From NCBI GenBank assembly GCA_947034885.2, contig OX344753.2, forward strand, positions 29,590,347-29,654,346: 64,000 bases of DNA. The letters are read 5' to 3'. Positions 44,941 to 55,847 of the stretch are shown here, piece after piece. Within the stretch, counting starts at the first letter, position 1. Each line of letters begins with the position of its first letter. The DNA comes from Thuidium tamariscinum (taxonomy: Eukaryota > Streptophyta > Bryopsida > Hypnales > Thuidiaceae). A program made the position numbers and the translations under genes. The notes under the pieces are model-generated. The model was not told the origin of the DNA. It was given only the letters and a program-made list of their open reading frames with translations, and did no database searches.

Positions 44941-47834
44941 CTGCACATGCAGCATTGCATGTATGCGAACATTTAGCTCATGGGATGCTGCTCTGGTACT
45001 TGTGTATGTTTAATTTGCCAAAGACATTGTATACAAGTTGTTGTAGCACAAGAAAGCACAATTCCTTCTTCAAGGCGTTAGAATATACTAAATTAGCCTT
45101 AAAGTGACTCGTGTATCGTTCCCAAAGGATTTGGTCAAAAGTTGACGAAAGACTGGAACACGTTAGTGGTTACCACAACAAAAACCCAAGCAAACGACTA
45201 ATCCGGTCCGGGTCTCAAAGGTTCCTAAGACTTCCTTAGACCTGATTACCAGATCAATCCTTTCCAATTTTAAATAGCTATTATACCAGTATATTTTATT
45301 CGCTTTTATACTTATCCTTACTAGATATGGGGCTAGAGACCGGATACTAAGAGTTGGTCTAGTCCCTAGATTTAGTAATCGAACGTAAGTTTTACCTCGA
45401 TAACAAGAGGGATCTGCTTGTTTGGGCGTTTAGGAAGGAAGCTTACTCCTACCCTTCAAGTTTTAAAGTGTCAGAAGTTCCACTTGTGAGAAAAGGAAAC
45501 TATTACTATAATCAGATCGGAATACCTCACAACTGGACCGGGATTAATCCAGCCCAGCAGGTCACGTAAGCACTCCTGCCTAATCCTAACAAAGACTACA
45601 ACGACAGATTACTCAGTTAGTCTAAGTCCTGGTAGAATAAGGGCGGTAGCTTATGCAAGAGAGCTGCATCTCCTCACCAGTCCTTCTTTCTTCTACAGAG
45701 ACCGGATCACCATTCAGTTGGCATTTGGCCGGGTACTTCCCGATCTCAAACTCAGACTCTACAAGTGTCTATCCCTATCGAATACTCCCTAGACCTGTTC
45801 CAGAAACACTGTGAGATCCTGCACAAATTCCCTATCAAAACCGAATTCACTTTAAATCCAGGGACCGGATAAACTGAACATCCGGGCACACACTTATCCA
45901 TACAAGGCTGCAATCCTAACCATCACCATGAAACTTTGACAAGGTCCCAAGCACATAGTCCACTCCAGAGTGAATCAGAAAGGTTCTGACTTGTATTTGC
46001 AACACAAAAACTTGCGAAAGTAAGATAACATAATGCGCGCCCGGATTCAATTACGAACCGGGTTTAAATACTAAACTACCGGAAAACCTAAAAGTGCAAA
46101 TGGAATCAACATTAGCCGCCAAGAATGCCACGTAACATTCCTCTACAACTTGGGCGGGTTGACTTCCACAAAACTCCAAAAATACCAACAAAATAGGATC
46201 TCAGATCCTATTAATCTGGATCCGGTCTAGGTTCAAAACTACCTATCCTAAATATATCCTGATTTAGCCGCCTGTGAGCCCTCGAGATGGCACTCAGGAT
46301 TCTGGGTCCATTTTTCGCGATTAAATGGCGAAAATTAGTCAAAATATTCAAGAAAAAGACATAAAAAGAGTGTTGAGGGAGTTTTGGTGTCAGTCTATGC
46401 CAAAATGGTGGAAAACCAACTTAGATGGTGAAAAATTCCTAATGCTAGAAGTTTGAATCATTCTAAGTCTCCAAAGCAAGTATATATGAAGAATTAGCAA
46501 TTCCGGGAGAAATAAGGAATAGAGAGTTAGTCAGTCCTAGCGAATGTCTGTGCAAAGTCAACCTTTTAAAGATGCATAAGACATACTGACTAAGCTAAAA
46601 GAGTCTACTACAAGCATGGGAGAGTTACCAGGGCTTAAGTTCAATTTTGGAATAAATTGGATTTAAAGGAAAACCACTACAATGGATTTGGAGAATTCAA
46701 ATTTCACGAGACAAAAGATGGAGGATTGGAGATTGAAGACTACAGAGAGGTGTTCCAAGGGTAGGAGCAGGCCAGGAGCGAACGAGAATCAAACAATTGT
46801 CCAAGATTCCTGGGCATCGGGAATTAAATTGTTCAATTGGGCAAAGTAATTCCAAATTACTAAAATTAGAAAGGTGCAAGGTTGCGTGGGACTTACACCA
46901 AGAATCTAGGAGTACCCTAGATGTTACCCAGTTTATTTCGGATTTTTCCAAAATTCCACGTTGACTCCATGGGAAGTCAACCGCACATAGAAATGTTCGT
47001 AAAATCATAGAAATTACATATGATGCGGTAAAATCTCACTAAAAATTAGGATAGGTTTTTGTGTGCTTAATAAGTGCCCGGTCAAGTTTGAAGACATTCC
47101 GACATTCCCAACTACCAAAACTGGCATCGACATCGAAATTCACTGGAAGTTACAAGTTGGCAGCAGGTTGACCGGCGTACCACGAGCGAATGATGTCCGA
47201 TTGTCGCAAATAAGGAGTCATTCCTTACTCTCACGGACATTCCTAACAACCCTAGCTTGACAGATTCATCAAAATGCGCAAATCTTAAAAGTTAGATTTT
47301 TGACTTTTAATTGGAGTTATCGTAATTCCAATTTGGGTGCGCAAATGGCCTAGGAGTGAGGGGTGAGGGGTCCCTTAGGCTAATTGGGGTCTTCTGAAGA
47401 CAATGGCGCAGACGGTTTTCCATTTCGAGTTGTTCCCTAAAAGATAGAGAGGGTCAGCTCTTAGTTTGACTTTTTAATCGTTAATTGCGGTTAATTAGAA
47501 GTGATTTTGGAAATATCTCTTGGAAAATCAAAGATTGGATGTGGTCAAGATCTCTTTCTTGCGTAAAAAGCCATCTTTGGGCTAAAGAAAGACAATTTTT
47601 GAAATGACTTTGGATTAATTTGCAAAATATCTACGTAGATTAGGGTTAATTCCAAAATATTTTGGGTTAAGATCTTGGATTTGATTTGGCCAAGATGTCT
47701 TTGACAAAATGGGGATGTTTTTAGAAATTTCCACCATTAAACAACTAATATTTTGGAATTACATTAGGGTAGTTTAGGATAGAAAGTAACAAAGTGTTTT
47801 CACCGGCAATTACCGAAAGGGGCTCGGCCACGGG

Positions 47835-47841
47835 TATATAA
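47835..47841 (+). promoter_or_regulatory. TATA-like box in family B copy 2
   Basis: TATATAA in the context CGGGTATATAAGGGCC, at the position equivalent to 16,604. Confidence 0.6.
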
Positions 47842-48589
47842 GGGCCTCCCTCGAGGTTGCCAGTACCCTTATTTCTCGCACCGACAGTTTGTTCTGCTTC
47901 AGTGCTACCAATGTGGTTGGAGCACCACTTGGACCAAAATTTCTTGGCCAAGTTTTTGTTTAATTTCTGTTGTTACAACCTTGAAGGTTAGGGCCCTTCA
48001 ATTGATTCCTGTGTTCTCTATTGTGAAAGGGTAAGCCTTAATCTTTGCTACATCCATTCCGTGGAAATTTCAAGTATTAAGTACCAAAGTTCGGTTCAAA
48101 CACTGTCATGTGTACCTCCTTTTGCAAATAAAATCCTTAAAATACTATTGACAAAACTCAAGACGGCGAAGCTTTGAACTTCCTTCAAACAAGTTTATCA
48201 AAGGCAAAAGCCAAGGCCACCTAATTCTTTAGCATCGTGTTAAAATACAAGAGTGCGTTGAAATTAAACCCTCTCACATTGGTTGAGATAACCAAATTCA
48301 ACGAATCCTTCCATTAGCACTACACCAATATTGGGACATGACCAATGTGCGGTAGAATTCGTGGTACCAAGTGCTAAAAATTGTTCCATTTAATCCAAAA
48401 ATCAAGGCCAGAAGGACCAGCCCAAGGCCGAAGGACCAGCCAAGGAGCAGTCGGAGGGCCAGTAAGGAGCATTCGGAGCCCCCCCGCCCATCCAATCGCG
48501 CCCCGCCACGTGGCGGGCGCTGACGGGGCCCGACCGGGGGTCTGACCACCCCGGGACTGCCACGTGGCACCGGGGGCAGGGTACTGGCT

Positions 48590-48725
48590 CAACCAGAGCG
48601 GCACTGAGGGCGGGGAGATTGGCTGAACCAGAGCGGCACTGAGGGTGGGGAGACTGGCTGAACTAGAGCGGCACTGAAGGCGGGGAGATTGGCTGAACCA
48701 AAGCGGCGCTGGGGCAGGGAGACAG
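48590..48725. repeat. 41-bp GC-rich minisatellite in family B copy 2
   Basis: Units of the form AACCAGAGCGGCACTGAGGG + CGGGGAGATTGGCTG repeat about 3.5 times with few changes. Copy 1 has unrelated GC-rich repeats at the same place. Confidence 0.85.
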
Positions 48726-50246
48726 AACCGGGGGAGTCCAGGGGCTGGGAGCTCTCATGAACTAAACACACATACAAACGACACTCACAAACCACCTAAT
48801 CAACTTTTTTCAAGTAAGTGTATCCTCACAAAAATTTGCCATTGCAATCATTTAGTTTTGGGTTAAAATAAATAAGAGTTGCTAAAGAAACTTACAACTC
48901 CCAAATTTAAATCTTCACCAAAAACTTAACAATTGCAACAACAAGGAATATTGCTTCGGTTCCTATCATCTCAAAACTCCATAGCCATCATCTTCTTCAC
49001 TAAAATTGCAAAACATCTTGAAACTAAATGAAGAAGGAAGGAAGGAATTAGGAGAGTTAATACCACGGAATATACACACATGAAGGAATTTAGATTAAAA
49101 AACCAATATTCAAAGAATCTCACTATTGAATAAGGTTCTTTATTCTCTAAGCTATGACCTTTGGCAATTAAAAACTATTTTCTATAGAATCTTACTATTG
49201 AATTGGTTCTTGGTCTTTAGAATCTTCTACATTCTTTGGTCGTTAGTCATTAATTATATTCTTAGAAGATTTGGATTTTGTTGGGTTTTGTTTTATTAGG
49301 CCTAATAAGCCAAAACAAAACAAACAAATTGACAACTAATTTCTTTTCAAATTAATGCAAATTTAAAATCAATTAGATTTGAAAAGATTTGATGATAGTT
49401 TCTTGATTAAAATATTCTAATAAGCCAAAACAAAACAAACAAATTGACAACCAATTTCGTTGGAATTGAAGCAATTTCAAAATTAATTGGATTTGAAAAG
49501 ATTTGGAAGGAAATTTCCCATCCAAATTAATTTAATTCAATTAGAATTCGTTGGAATATTATAATATCAATTTAGGATTAAATTCAAAATTAAAACCAAC
49601 AAACTTTGAACCATTAGATTTTCGTTAAGAACCTTATCAACTAGGTAGACTAATTTAATTGTAGTAGTTCCTAATTACCGGGAATGTAGGAATTAAAAGG
49701 ATTACGCAATTAAATTAACCCTACATAACATTTAGTTTCTCTTAAAACAGGATAGAATTAATTAACCAACAACGTGAGAATTATTAATGGATTAGATGGA
49801 GAGTCGGGGTGATTTCGATGGCGAGGTTACAGGGGAATATTTACACATGATGATGTTTGACGACGGGACCATGGAGATTTACGCAGAGGAGGTAAACCGC
49901 TCACATTTGATTTTCATTCTCATTGTTTTACGCCTAAGTTTCTTTTTACCAAATGCCTGGAATTAGGTTTAGGTAACATCATTTGATAGAATAGAATAGA
50001 ATAGGGCCTCATGCCCTCATTGGGGTGAATTTTAGAATAGAATAGAAAGAATTACAACCACGAAATTAGATTAGAAATACTCAAAAGACGTGACTAAAAG
50101 AGTTCATTGTTTGGAAGGCTTTCTTTTTCACCCAATTAGAAAGAAAACTCAATTAGACACAAGACCCATGTGAAAAAACTCTTAGCTCAAGGGTGGAGTT
50201 AGGGGCACTCACACCGCCTTCCTATCTACCTGGTGTTAATGCTTCC

Positions 50247-52184
50247 CTACTTCCTCGCCCTCTTGACAGGCGATTCACCTTTCCGGGATGGCTTCTTCTT
50301 CGGAGACCGATACATCTTGATGGGCTTGGGTTTAGGTTTGGTCTTATCCCGCGCCTTGGCCCTGGTCTGCTTGGTCTCTGCCAGTGCCTGATCTGCGTCT
50401 GAGTACTGTTCCGACTCATCACCGGAGTCGGTCTCTTCCTCCGAGTCCTCATCTTCCTCTTCTGACTCCTCGTCCTCTTCATCCCGGGCCTTCCGCTTCA
50501 CCTTGGATGTCTCCGTGGTCTTCTTCTTGAATCCGGTGATGGGCGGGTGGTGCACTATCTTGCTTTGTGGGGTCTGCTCTCCCACTTTCTCGGCAGTCTG
50601 GGCTGGTCCCTTACTTGGTGACCCGGATCCAGATCCGGTCTTCAATATGGAGCGGACCTGCACCGTCGCCTTTGTTTCCCCTCCGGTCTTCGGTTGTGTG
50701 ACGACCGTGGGTGATGACTTGCTTGGAGAATCATCCAGCAAGGTGATGAACTTGGTCTTCTCCCTTGGCGGTGTCGTCCCCCGGATTATCTCCCTCAACA
50801 CAATCGGCTCGGGTTCCGGCTTCTTGGTCTTCTCGGGTTGAGAAACCCGGGGCTCTTCGATCTGGGTTTGTGGGGAAGGTACTTTCACCACTACTTCAGA
50901 CCGGATCACCTCTTCTTTCGCTAGCTCGGATGCGCCGGCTTCTCCCTCATCAGTAGCTGGTGGGGGTTGTTCCTTCGGGTGTTCCACCTCCGTCTTCTGC
51001 ACCTCCGGTCTTAAGACCGGAGTAGCGCTAGTTTGGACCTCCGTGACGACCGTTCGCCACTTCTCCAGAACTACCTCCATCTTCTTATTGTAGGCCACCA
51101 GAGCGATGAGCATCTGTGGACCTACCATCTTGCCTGCCTCCAACACCTTTTTGTCGAATAGCATGGCCTTGTTGACAACCTCGCCCGGATGTGTGATGAA
51201 CTCTCGGATCTCCCCGAGTGTGTTCCGGGCCTGCGTGGTGAGGCGTCTTTCTTCATCCAGCTCCTCCTGGGTGTGATGGAGCTCCTTCTTCAGGGCTGAG
51301 ACCTGGTTCGTCAGCCGGAGTACCTCCTCTCTATCCCGGCTATCATGTGCCTCCTGAATTAATTCTCCCAACACCTCCATGATCTTGGAGGGAGGGATAG
51401 AGCCTAGGGCTTGGCTTATGCCCCGCAATAACCCTCTCTCCTCTAGGTGGTGTTTTCTAAAGTCATCCAGGTCTCGCAGGATCCTTAGCAAGGAATCCTG
51501 TTCCCAGACCGGATCCACTCTTTGGGTCTCTCTTGCCAACACAGAGGCTTCTAGCGGCAAACTTCCTTCTCCTACTTCTAGTTCTTCCTTCCTCTCCTGT
51601 CGTTCCTCTTGCTGATCATCCTGTCCCTCTTCCTCCAAGACCTCATCGTCCTGATCCTTGTCGGCCTCCAGATCCTCTATCTGGTATTCTATCATTGCGG
51701 CTCTCACCTCATAAGTCTCTCTCTCTCCCTCCCTTAGGAGGTCTAACGAGTGGTACAAGTGAAATAAGAATGGTGAAATGGGAGAGGGTTTTGACTTCCC
51801 AATTCCATTCACCATTTTAATCATCTGTTCCCGCATGACTAATCCCCAGTCTATCTTCCGGTCTCCCGATAGTGCACCAAAAATGGTGTTGGCTACGGTG
51901 ACTGTGATTCTACTTGGCCTATCCGGGTTCAGGATAGCCATCATGAACCGTAGGAGCCTTTTGTGCCTAGCTGATATACACTTTGCTACCGTGAATCCAT
52001 CTTTTGGGTTGGCGGGCCTTCGGAACTTACCCTGGTGGAATTTATCCATCCGGGTGCCCGTCGCATCTCCGCCCTGCTCGAAGGCGTACACCTTGCGCCA
52101 CATAGCCGCATTCCACTCCCCTAGCAGCGCCCGGACCGTGCCCTTCCATTCGTTGGTCTGGCCGTCCAGCAACTCCTCCACCAT
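50247..52184 (-). CDS. family A coding region, copy B (645-codon frame)
   Basis: The frame reads whole for 645 codons. Residues 1-170 form a conserved globular part: WKGTVRALLGEWNAAMWRKV, TVAKCISARHKRLLRFMMAI, LNPDRPSRITVTVANTIFGA, LSGDRKIDWGLVMREQMIKM and PISPFLFHLYHSLDLL. This pattern recalls the 'putative plant transposon protein' domain linked to plant Ty3-type elements; I hold that loosely. Residues 175-240 are very acidic. About 280-400 look like a coiled coil (ELHHTQEELDEERRLTTQAR). A Pro/Glu/Thr-rich linker follows. The C-terminus has an acidic run (EEDEESEEEDEDSEEE) and a basic tail (KPKPKPIK, ending KRARK), suggesting a nucleic-acid or nuclear role. Copy A keeps the same layout. No enzyme domain is seen. 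It has a TATA box upstream but expression is unknown. Confidence 0.65.
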   Translation of the reverse strand: MVEELLDGQTNEWKGTVRALLGEWNAAMWRKVYAFEQGGDATGTRMDKFHQGKFRRPANPKDGFTVAKCISARHKRLLRFMMAILNPDRPSRITVTVANTIFGALSGDRKIDWGLVMREQMIKMVNGIGKSKPSPISPFLFHLYHSLDLLREGERETYEVRAAMIEYQIEDLEADKDQDDEVLEEEGQDDQQEERQERKEELEVGEGSLPLEASVLARETQRVDPVWEQDSLLRILRDLDDFRKHHLEERGLLRGISQALGSIPPSKIMEVLGELIQEAHDSRDREEVLRLTNQVSALKKELHHTQEELDEERRLTTQARNTLGEIREFITHPGEVVNKAMLFDKKVLEAGKMVGPQMLIALVAYNKKMEVVLEKWRTVVTEVQTSATPVLRPEVQKTEVEHPKEQPPPATDEGEAGASELAKEEVIRSEVVVKVPSPQTQIEEPRVSQPEKTKKPEPEPIVLREIIRGTTPPREKTKFITLLDDSPSKSSPTVVTQPKTGGETKATVQVRSILKTGSGSGSPSKGPAQTAEKVGEQTPQSKIVHHPPITGFKKKTTETSKVKRKARDEEDEESEEEDEDSEEETDSGDESEQYSDADQALAETKQTRAKARDKTKPKPKPIKMYRSPKKKPSRKGESPVKRARK

Positions 52185-52573
52185 CGCCTCGTCTTTCAGG
52201 TTCTAGGGACGTGCCATGAAACCCTCGCAGCCCATCTGCCTAAGGTCTTCCTCCAACTCCAGCTTCTGTTGCACATCAATTGGCATGACCGGATTCATAT
52301 TCCGGAAGGCTAGAATCATCCCCTCCTGCACCTCACTTGCCATCGCTCGCCTTACGCCTATACTATCTAGGCGCGGTCCAACTTGACTAAACCCTCAGCG
52401 CTCAAGAATCTCTCAGATGGTTTTGTGATAATCGCTCAACTCTACACCAGACCGGATTGACAGTTTCTCTATCCCTTCTCTCTGTCTATAGACCGAATAC
52501 TCCCTCTCTAGCCGGAAGCCCCTTTCTCGAACTGCGTGCAAGGAAGTGGCAAGACCTGGCCCTACTCTCCTGG

Positions 52574-52580
52574 TTTTATA
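52574..52580 (-). promoter_or_regulatory. TATA-like box of family A copy B
   Basis: TTTTATA on plus, that is TATAAAA on minus, conserved with 34,493-34,499. Confidence 0.6.
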
Positions 52581-52939
52581 CTTTCCTCCTAGCATTAATT
52601 ACTGACCGTTAGGTTTAAACCAGTCTGGTCACGTGGGAGAGTTCCCGACGATCTCTAGACTCGGTAGCCACTCATTGCCTATCCGGTCTCGGTCGCTAGG
52701 TGGGCGGAATCCGGGTTTTCTTACGCTGTTCCTTAGCGTAGTTTCGGGTTTTCGGTCTTGGGTTTTCCGGTTTCCGGTCTTGGTCCTAATTGTGCGTAAA
52801 AACTAAGGAAACAACAAAAAAAATGGGGATTGAATAGATCCCTCTTCCCGTATTTTGCTTAAGAACTTGTTTAGGTGAGTTCTAGGTTGCCACACAAGTG
52901 AAAAACAAAGGCAGTGGAACAACAAATTACTCTAAACCC

Positions 52940-53320
52940 TAATCCCAATACAGAAAGCGTGGTGCCAAGTACCTGCGGCAGGTGGCTCCGAGCTGCATTG
53001 CCGCGCAAGATGGTTACAAGCAATTAGCAGATTCATCATACCTGTGGCGATGGCCTCGTCATCGGACTTTGTTGCCTTCGACGAAGAATCATGCGCGCTG
53101 CTCATGGTGTGGTCCTCTCCTCGTTTGTCTCCGACCTGCTCTCCTTCGCGCGCCTGCCTCGCGATCTGTCCTCGAAGGCCTCGCCGCCTGGAGCTCCTCC
53201 GCACAGGTCCCGAGTCCTTCTTCGCACGATCAGAAGTCCGAGGGGGGTTTTCTTCCGCTAGTTTCTTGTCCCTGCGCCGCCACACTCCCACTAAACAACG
53301 GATCTGCACCTCTCACGCTA
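52940..53320 (-). pseudogene. N-terminal exon(s) of CACTA 2 ORF1
   Basis: The minus frame gives KLAEENPPRTSDRAKKDS, RRSSRRRGLRGQIARQ, EDHTMSSAHDSSSKATKSDD and EAIATG, then a GTATGATG donor and a short second exon ending at a GTACTTGG donor (about 52,970). The basic, Ser/Asp-rich make-up mirrors the first exon of CACTA 1 ORF1 (PESRRSGRIAVSRLG). It lies upstream of the nested family A element and in the same direction as the main ORF1 exons. There is no recognised domain. Confidence 0.45.
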
Positions 53321-53929
53321 AGAACATGAAGATGCACTGATCTCAAATGACAAGCACAATAGTCATGGCGCATCAAGGTGTACGGAAGGCGCGACAATCG
53401 AGACGAAGTGAAAAGAGAACAATGCCTAGGGTTTCCCACTTTAGTAAGTTGAAGGAGCCGCTTACGCACACGCATCCTACATGGCTGGTAGTAATTATAG
53501 TCCATTTCTGACCCACCACTTCTACGCGACTTGTAGCAGACTCCTATGCGACTTCAAAATGACTCAAACTCAGTTGCGACCCAGATTGGAGATATTCCAT
53601 ATGACTTAAATGTAACTACAAAAAGACTATGGAAATGTGCCTTGTACTGAAGGGCCCAATGCACTACGTTCCACAAGAAAAACCCTAGGCTGGCGCCGCC
53701 TTTGCATCTCGGGATTCGTGCCTCCTTCATCTAAGTTAGGCAACGGCTAAGCATGCAAGTGCTCCACAGTCACAACAGTCTTTCATGACTTTTGAGACTT
53801 TCTCGACCTCAGGAGCACTTGAGCGAGTGTACACGCACCTCTCCCATTGGAAGCATCAATCAATTGGCCATTGAGGCTCAATGGCTAAGCAGAGGACAAC
53901 TAACTACACTTGAAGGCGATCGAGTGTAT

Positions 53930-54105
53930 CACTTACAAGACCGCACGCGCCGCCAAAGAGGGCTCCAACGCCTTCTGCACTTCAGCGACATTCTGGTCCC
54001 TCCAGAGCTCGTACGCACATTTTTCTGGAGGCGGACTCTCCATTGCCTCATCTATCAAAGTCGGTAAGTGCACTCTCCATCGGAGACCTCTGCCTTGCTT
54101 GATAA
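53930..54105 (-). other. possible exon of unknown gene
   Basis: The minus frame reads LPTLIDEAMESPPPEKCAYE, LWRDQNVAEVQKALEPS and LAARAVL before a good GTAAGTGA donor. Composition is protein-like. It may be an upstream exon of the CACTA 2 gene or part of a broken host gene. No family is recognised. Confidence 0.3.
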
Positions 54106-54347
54106 TCGTGACACAAGTTCGTCCAATTACAACGTGTACACAATGCCAATCCACACTCAATTCCGCAGCGCCTTGCGTACAAGCGTCGTCAAGCTGGGCA
54201 GGGAGTTGTGTCTGGCACTCTCTTCAGTTCGACGCGCACATTGAGATGGAAATGAGAAAGTTCCAGGGGTTGAAGATGTTCTAGTTAGGTGCACGCAGCT
54301 AGTCTAAGGCGTGATGATGGGCAGCGGATTTGGCGGCTAGCAATAAA

Positions 54348-55078
54348 GGGTCATTGCAAGAAACACCTGTCCTATTTCATGTCACAATTTGAACCACTTT
54401 TTTGTTGTCTACAATAGCTTTTGGAGATTAAGTTCAATGAAAATGAAATTTTTATTGAACATACCTAACTTGAAGTTTATTAGATCCCTTATTTTTCAAA
54501 AATTAAAAAAAATCATTTTATATTTAAAAAACATTTTCGTTGAGCGTCACAAAATTACGTTTATGGTTATCATTACGTTCGCAGTGTCTAAATTTAATGA
54601 TTTGATGACGAAACTTTCATGGTCTATTTGCATAGGTGTAAAACCTACAAATTCCAAAAAAAATTTAAAAATATGTTTTTTTATGTCCTCCACATGAGTA
54701 CAAATTTATTTTTTTGGCACACAATTTTTGAACAATGGTAATGGTTCTAAGATCGAACTTTTGGTCAAATCTCATCAAAATCAACTTTCCTCAAATGGCC
54801 AATTTTTAGTTTTTCTTAAAATTGATTTTCCTATTTTTTACAAATTAAAATGTCGAAATACTAATTTTCATGAGATTTTGCACTTTTCTGGATTTCCTAC
54901 TTAGAGATTTTTCCTATACTTTTCCTTTCTAGGGTATATTCTTCTTAAAGGTTTATACATGAAACATATTTTTCACTTTTTTTAAAACTTGTTTTTCTAA
55001 TTTTAAAGTACTCCCGAAAAAAAAAAGACTACGTTGCAAAACGCTACACTTTTTGGTAGGTGTTTCTTGCAATGACCC
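54348..55078. mobile_element. 731-bp inverted-repeat element (MITE-like)
   Basis: It has perfect 21-bp terminal inverted repeats starting GGGTCATTGCAAGAAACACC. TAAA flanks both ends (54,344-54,347 and 55,079-55,082), reading as a 4-bp duplication or as TAA plus a chance match. The interior is AT-rich and non-coding apart from a chance 102-codon frame. A PIF/Harbinger (TAA-type) or other TIR superfamily origin is possible; I cannot decide. The perfect ends suggest a fairly recent insertion. Confidence 0.85.
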
Positions 55079-55082
55079 TAAA

Positions 55083-55506
55083 TTCGAGGATTGTGCAATT
55101 ACTGTGAGACATGTCATGGACTAGACAATGCAGGGTTGCTAGCGTGTGAGCCTAGGAGCGTGAGCCTGTGAGCCTGTGAGCTTGTGAGTAGGAACTTTTT
55201 TTGGCCAAAAAAGTGGATGAGGATCTGTAACCGTGGATTTACCTATGACCGTGGTTTTGAATAGTGTATACTGCTTTTGGAGGGTTATTTGGAATTTTGG
55301 ATATTTCCTCCCGCAGAAACCTTAAGTTCGTCAAAAGAGCTTGTAATAATGAATTTGTGTTGGATTTAAAGTTCTTTATTCAACACCAAATTTATTATGT
55401 CTTTGGTTCGAGTTGGTTTAGGGTTCTTCAATTTATATTTAGTGAAAATATATTGTATTTCAAGGAAGATAAAGTGTATATTTTACTTGCCATTTTTATT
55501 CATACA
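55083..55506. other. AT-rich intergenic DNA
   Basis: A short run of GTGAGCCT words lies at 55,145-55,187. An 81-codon frame at 55,264-55,509 has no support as a gene. Confidence 0.4.
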
Positions 55507-55800
55507 TAACCATTTGGAAGGGACTATATGTTCAGCTTCCCATTTTTTTCATTGAGATCCATTTGGAGGGGAGTATATGTTAACTTCCCATTTTTTTCAT
55601 TGAGACCCATTTGTAGGTGACGATCTATTTCCTTGATATTCAATTGAATAGAAAATTCCAAATAACAAGATTGAAGAGAAAAATAAAAAACAATTTATAG
55701 CCATAAAAAAAACTGTATATAGCAATAGAAGCAAATACTATATAGCCATGAGAGCAAACAATATATAGCCATAAAGCACACAAATCCAATCATAATAAAA
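55507..55800. repeat. short tandem repeats downstream of the methyltransferase-like gene
   Basis: A unit of about 55 bp (CATTTGGA.GGGA.TATATGT, then CTTCCCATTTTTTTCATTGA) is repeated about 2.5 times at 55,510-55,615. From 55,690 the word ATATAGCCAT with A-rich spacers is repeated about four times. The second array lies within 50-160 bp of the stop codon of the gene on minus, so it may be in its 3' untranslated region. Confidence 0.7.
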
Positions 55801-55847
55801 ATCAAAACATACTGGTTTGACTCATAAAATATGTCAATTCCATGAGT

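Larger units (their letters stand above)
46273..50213 (+). mobile_element. family B TG...CA element, copy 2, nested in family A copy B
   Basis: The ends are TGTGAGCCCTCGAGATGG and ...GGCACTCACA, flanked by CCGCC (46,268-46,272 and 50,214-50,218). When it is removed, family A copy B rejoins exactly as copy A reads (TTTAGCCGCCTTCCTATC). It matches copy 1 along nearly its whole length with scattered differences. The GC-rich block and a segment near 48.0-48.3 kb have diverged much more. It is non-coding. Like copy 1, I read it as a solo LTR. Confidence 0.85.
45039..52894 (-). mobile_element. family A TG...CA element, copy B, nested in a CACTA 2 intron
   Basis: Same ends as copy A in reverse orientation, flanked by CAAGT (45,034-45,038 and 52,895-52,899). 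A family B element with its own duplication splits it at 46,273. It carries the 645-codon frame (50,247-52,184). It is inserted in an intron of CACTA 2 ORF1, since an acceptor and exon (44,940) resume just outside. As a fossil it looks complete at both ends. Confidence 0.85.
39182..54340. mobile_element. CACTA DNA transposon 2, left end clear, right end not found
   Basis: The left end is CACTACAAAAAAACAGTGGC at 39,182, inserted in an exon and preceded by GAA. ORF1 lies on minus between about 40.4 and 53.3 kb. One of its introns holds a nested family A element (45,039-52,894). I find no GTAGTG right end with the expected 3-bp repeat and no Tnp2 gene, so the right boundary given is only a guess at where ORF1-like DNA stops. 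The copy could be truncated or could reach beyond the part I can interpret. ORF1 contains stops, so it is inactive. Confidence 0.7.

Noticed and set aside
50503-52206. Several plus-strand frames opposite the family A coding region
   Set aside because: They are antisense shadows. The minus frame is 645 codons with a conserved plan also found in copy A.
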